A stretch of 21,339 bases of DNA from assembly GCF_002483315.1 (NCBI RefSeq), contig NZ_DLHR01000025.1, positions 1-21,339 of the forward strand, read 5' to 3'. Below, piece after piece: positions 21,325-21,339 of this stretch (its first letter is position 1; each line of letters opens with the position of its first letter). The translations under genes were made by a program, and so were the position numbers. The notes beneath the pieces are model-generated. The model was not told the DNA's origin, searched no databases, and saw nothing but the letters and a program-made list of their open reading frames with translations. The stretch comes from Flavobacterium sp. UBA7663 (GTDB taxonomy: Bacteria > Bacteroidota > Bacteroidia > Flavobacteriales > Flavobacteriaceae).

Positions 21325-21339
21325 GAAAGGCGGCGACAT
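21325..21339 (-). rRNA. rrf: 5S rRNA, 3' end only (truncated by window edge)
   Basis: The minus strand at the right edge reads ATGTCGCCGCCTTT. This fits the 3' end of Bacteroidota 5S rRNA, whose last helix follows a GGGAGAGTAxGTCG segment, and a strong terminator lies immediately downstream on the same strand. Only about 15 bases are inside the window, so the call rests on this short match and the context. Confidence 0.6.

Overview
The window is AT-rich DNA from a member of the Bacteroidota, most likely Flavobacteriaceae (Flavobacterium-like). The evidence is the recurrent TAnnTTTG promoter -7 box (seven clear matches), weak Shine-Dalgarno sequences, protein composition and gene families. This is inferred from sequence character only; no database search was possible.

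Region 1 (1-4165) is a defence/toxin-antitoxin cluster. It holds the 3' part of a probable AbiV-type HEPN abortive-infection gene, a HigB toxin gene with a HigA antitoxin fused to an ImmA/IrrE-like zinc-protease domain, and a HipB/HipA kinase toxin-antitoxin pair. Both TA promoters carry clear candidate operators: a perfect 13-bp-arm palindrome before higB, and reiterated GGnAAATACC motifs before hipB. Two near-identical terminator hairpins bracket hipBA.

Region 2 (4166-13571) begins with a 96-bp promoter-plus-leader element (4204-4299) that recurs in the same orientation at 13312-13407, about 90% identical without gaps. Between the copies lie a divergent HxlR regulator/quinone-reductase pair (like E. 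coli ytfH-ytfG) and a six-gene TetR-controlled efflux operon. The operon order is TetR, TolC-like outer-membrane channel, lipoprotein adaptor, RND pump, short-chain dehydrogenase and PaaI-type thioesterase. TGAACnnTGTTCA palindromes lie before tetR and before the channel gene.

Region 3 (13572-18084) is a set of small housekeeping or unknown genes. It has a SAM methyltransferase, a convergent QueC-like PP-loop ATPase with a four-Cys site, a DUF457-type membrane protein with a Fur-box-like site at its promoter, a 2H (LigT-like) phosphoesterase, and two uncharacterised genes on the minus strand.

Region 4 (18085-21100) is a sulfide/persulfide detoxification cluster: a Crp/Fnr regulator, a TauE/SafE anion exporter and a CstB-like persulfide dioxygenase-rhodanese fusion. 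Its parts match the cst system of Staphylococcus, but with a Crp/Fnr protein instead of CstR.

Region 5 (21101-21339) holds a structured, GC-richer REP-like repeat. It is followed by a terminator and the extreme 3' end of a 5S rRNA gene on the minus strand, so an rRNA operon probably lies just beyond the right edge.
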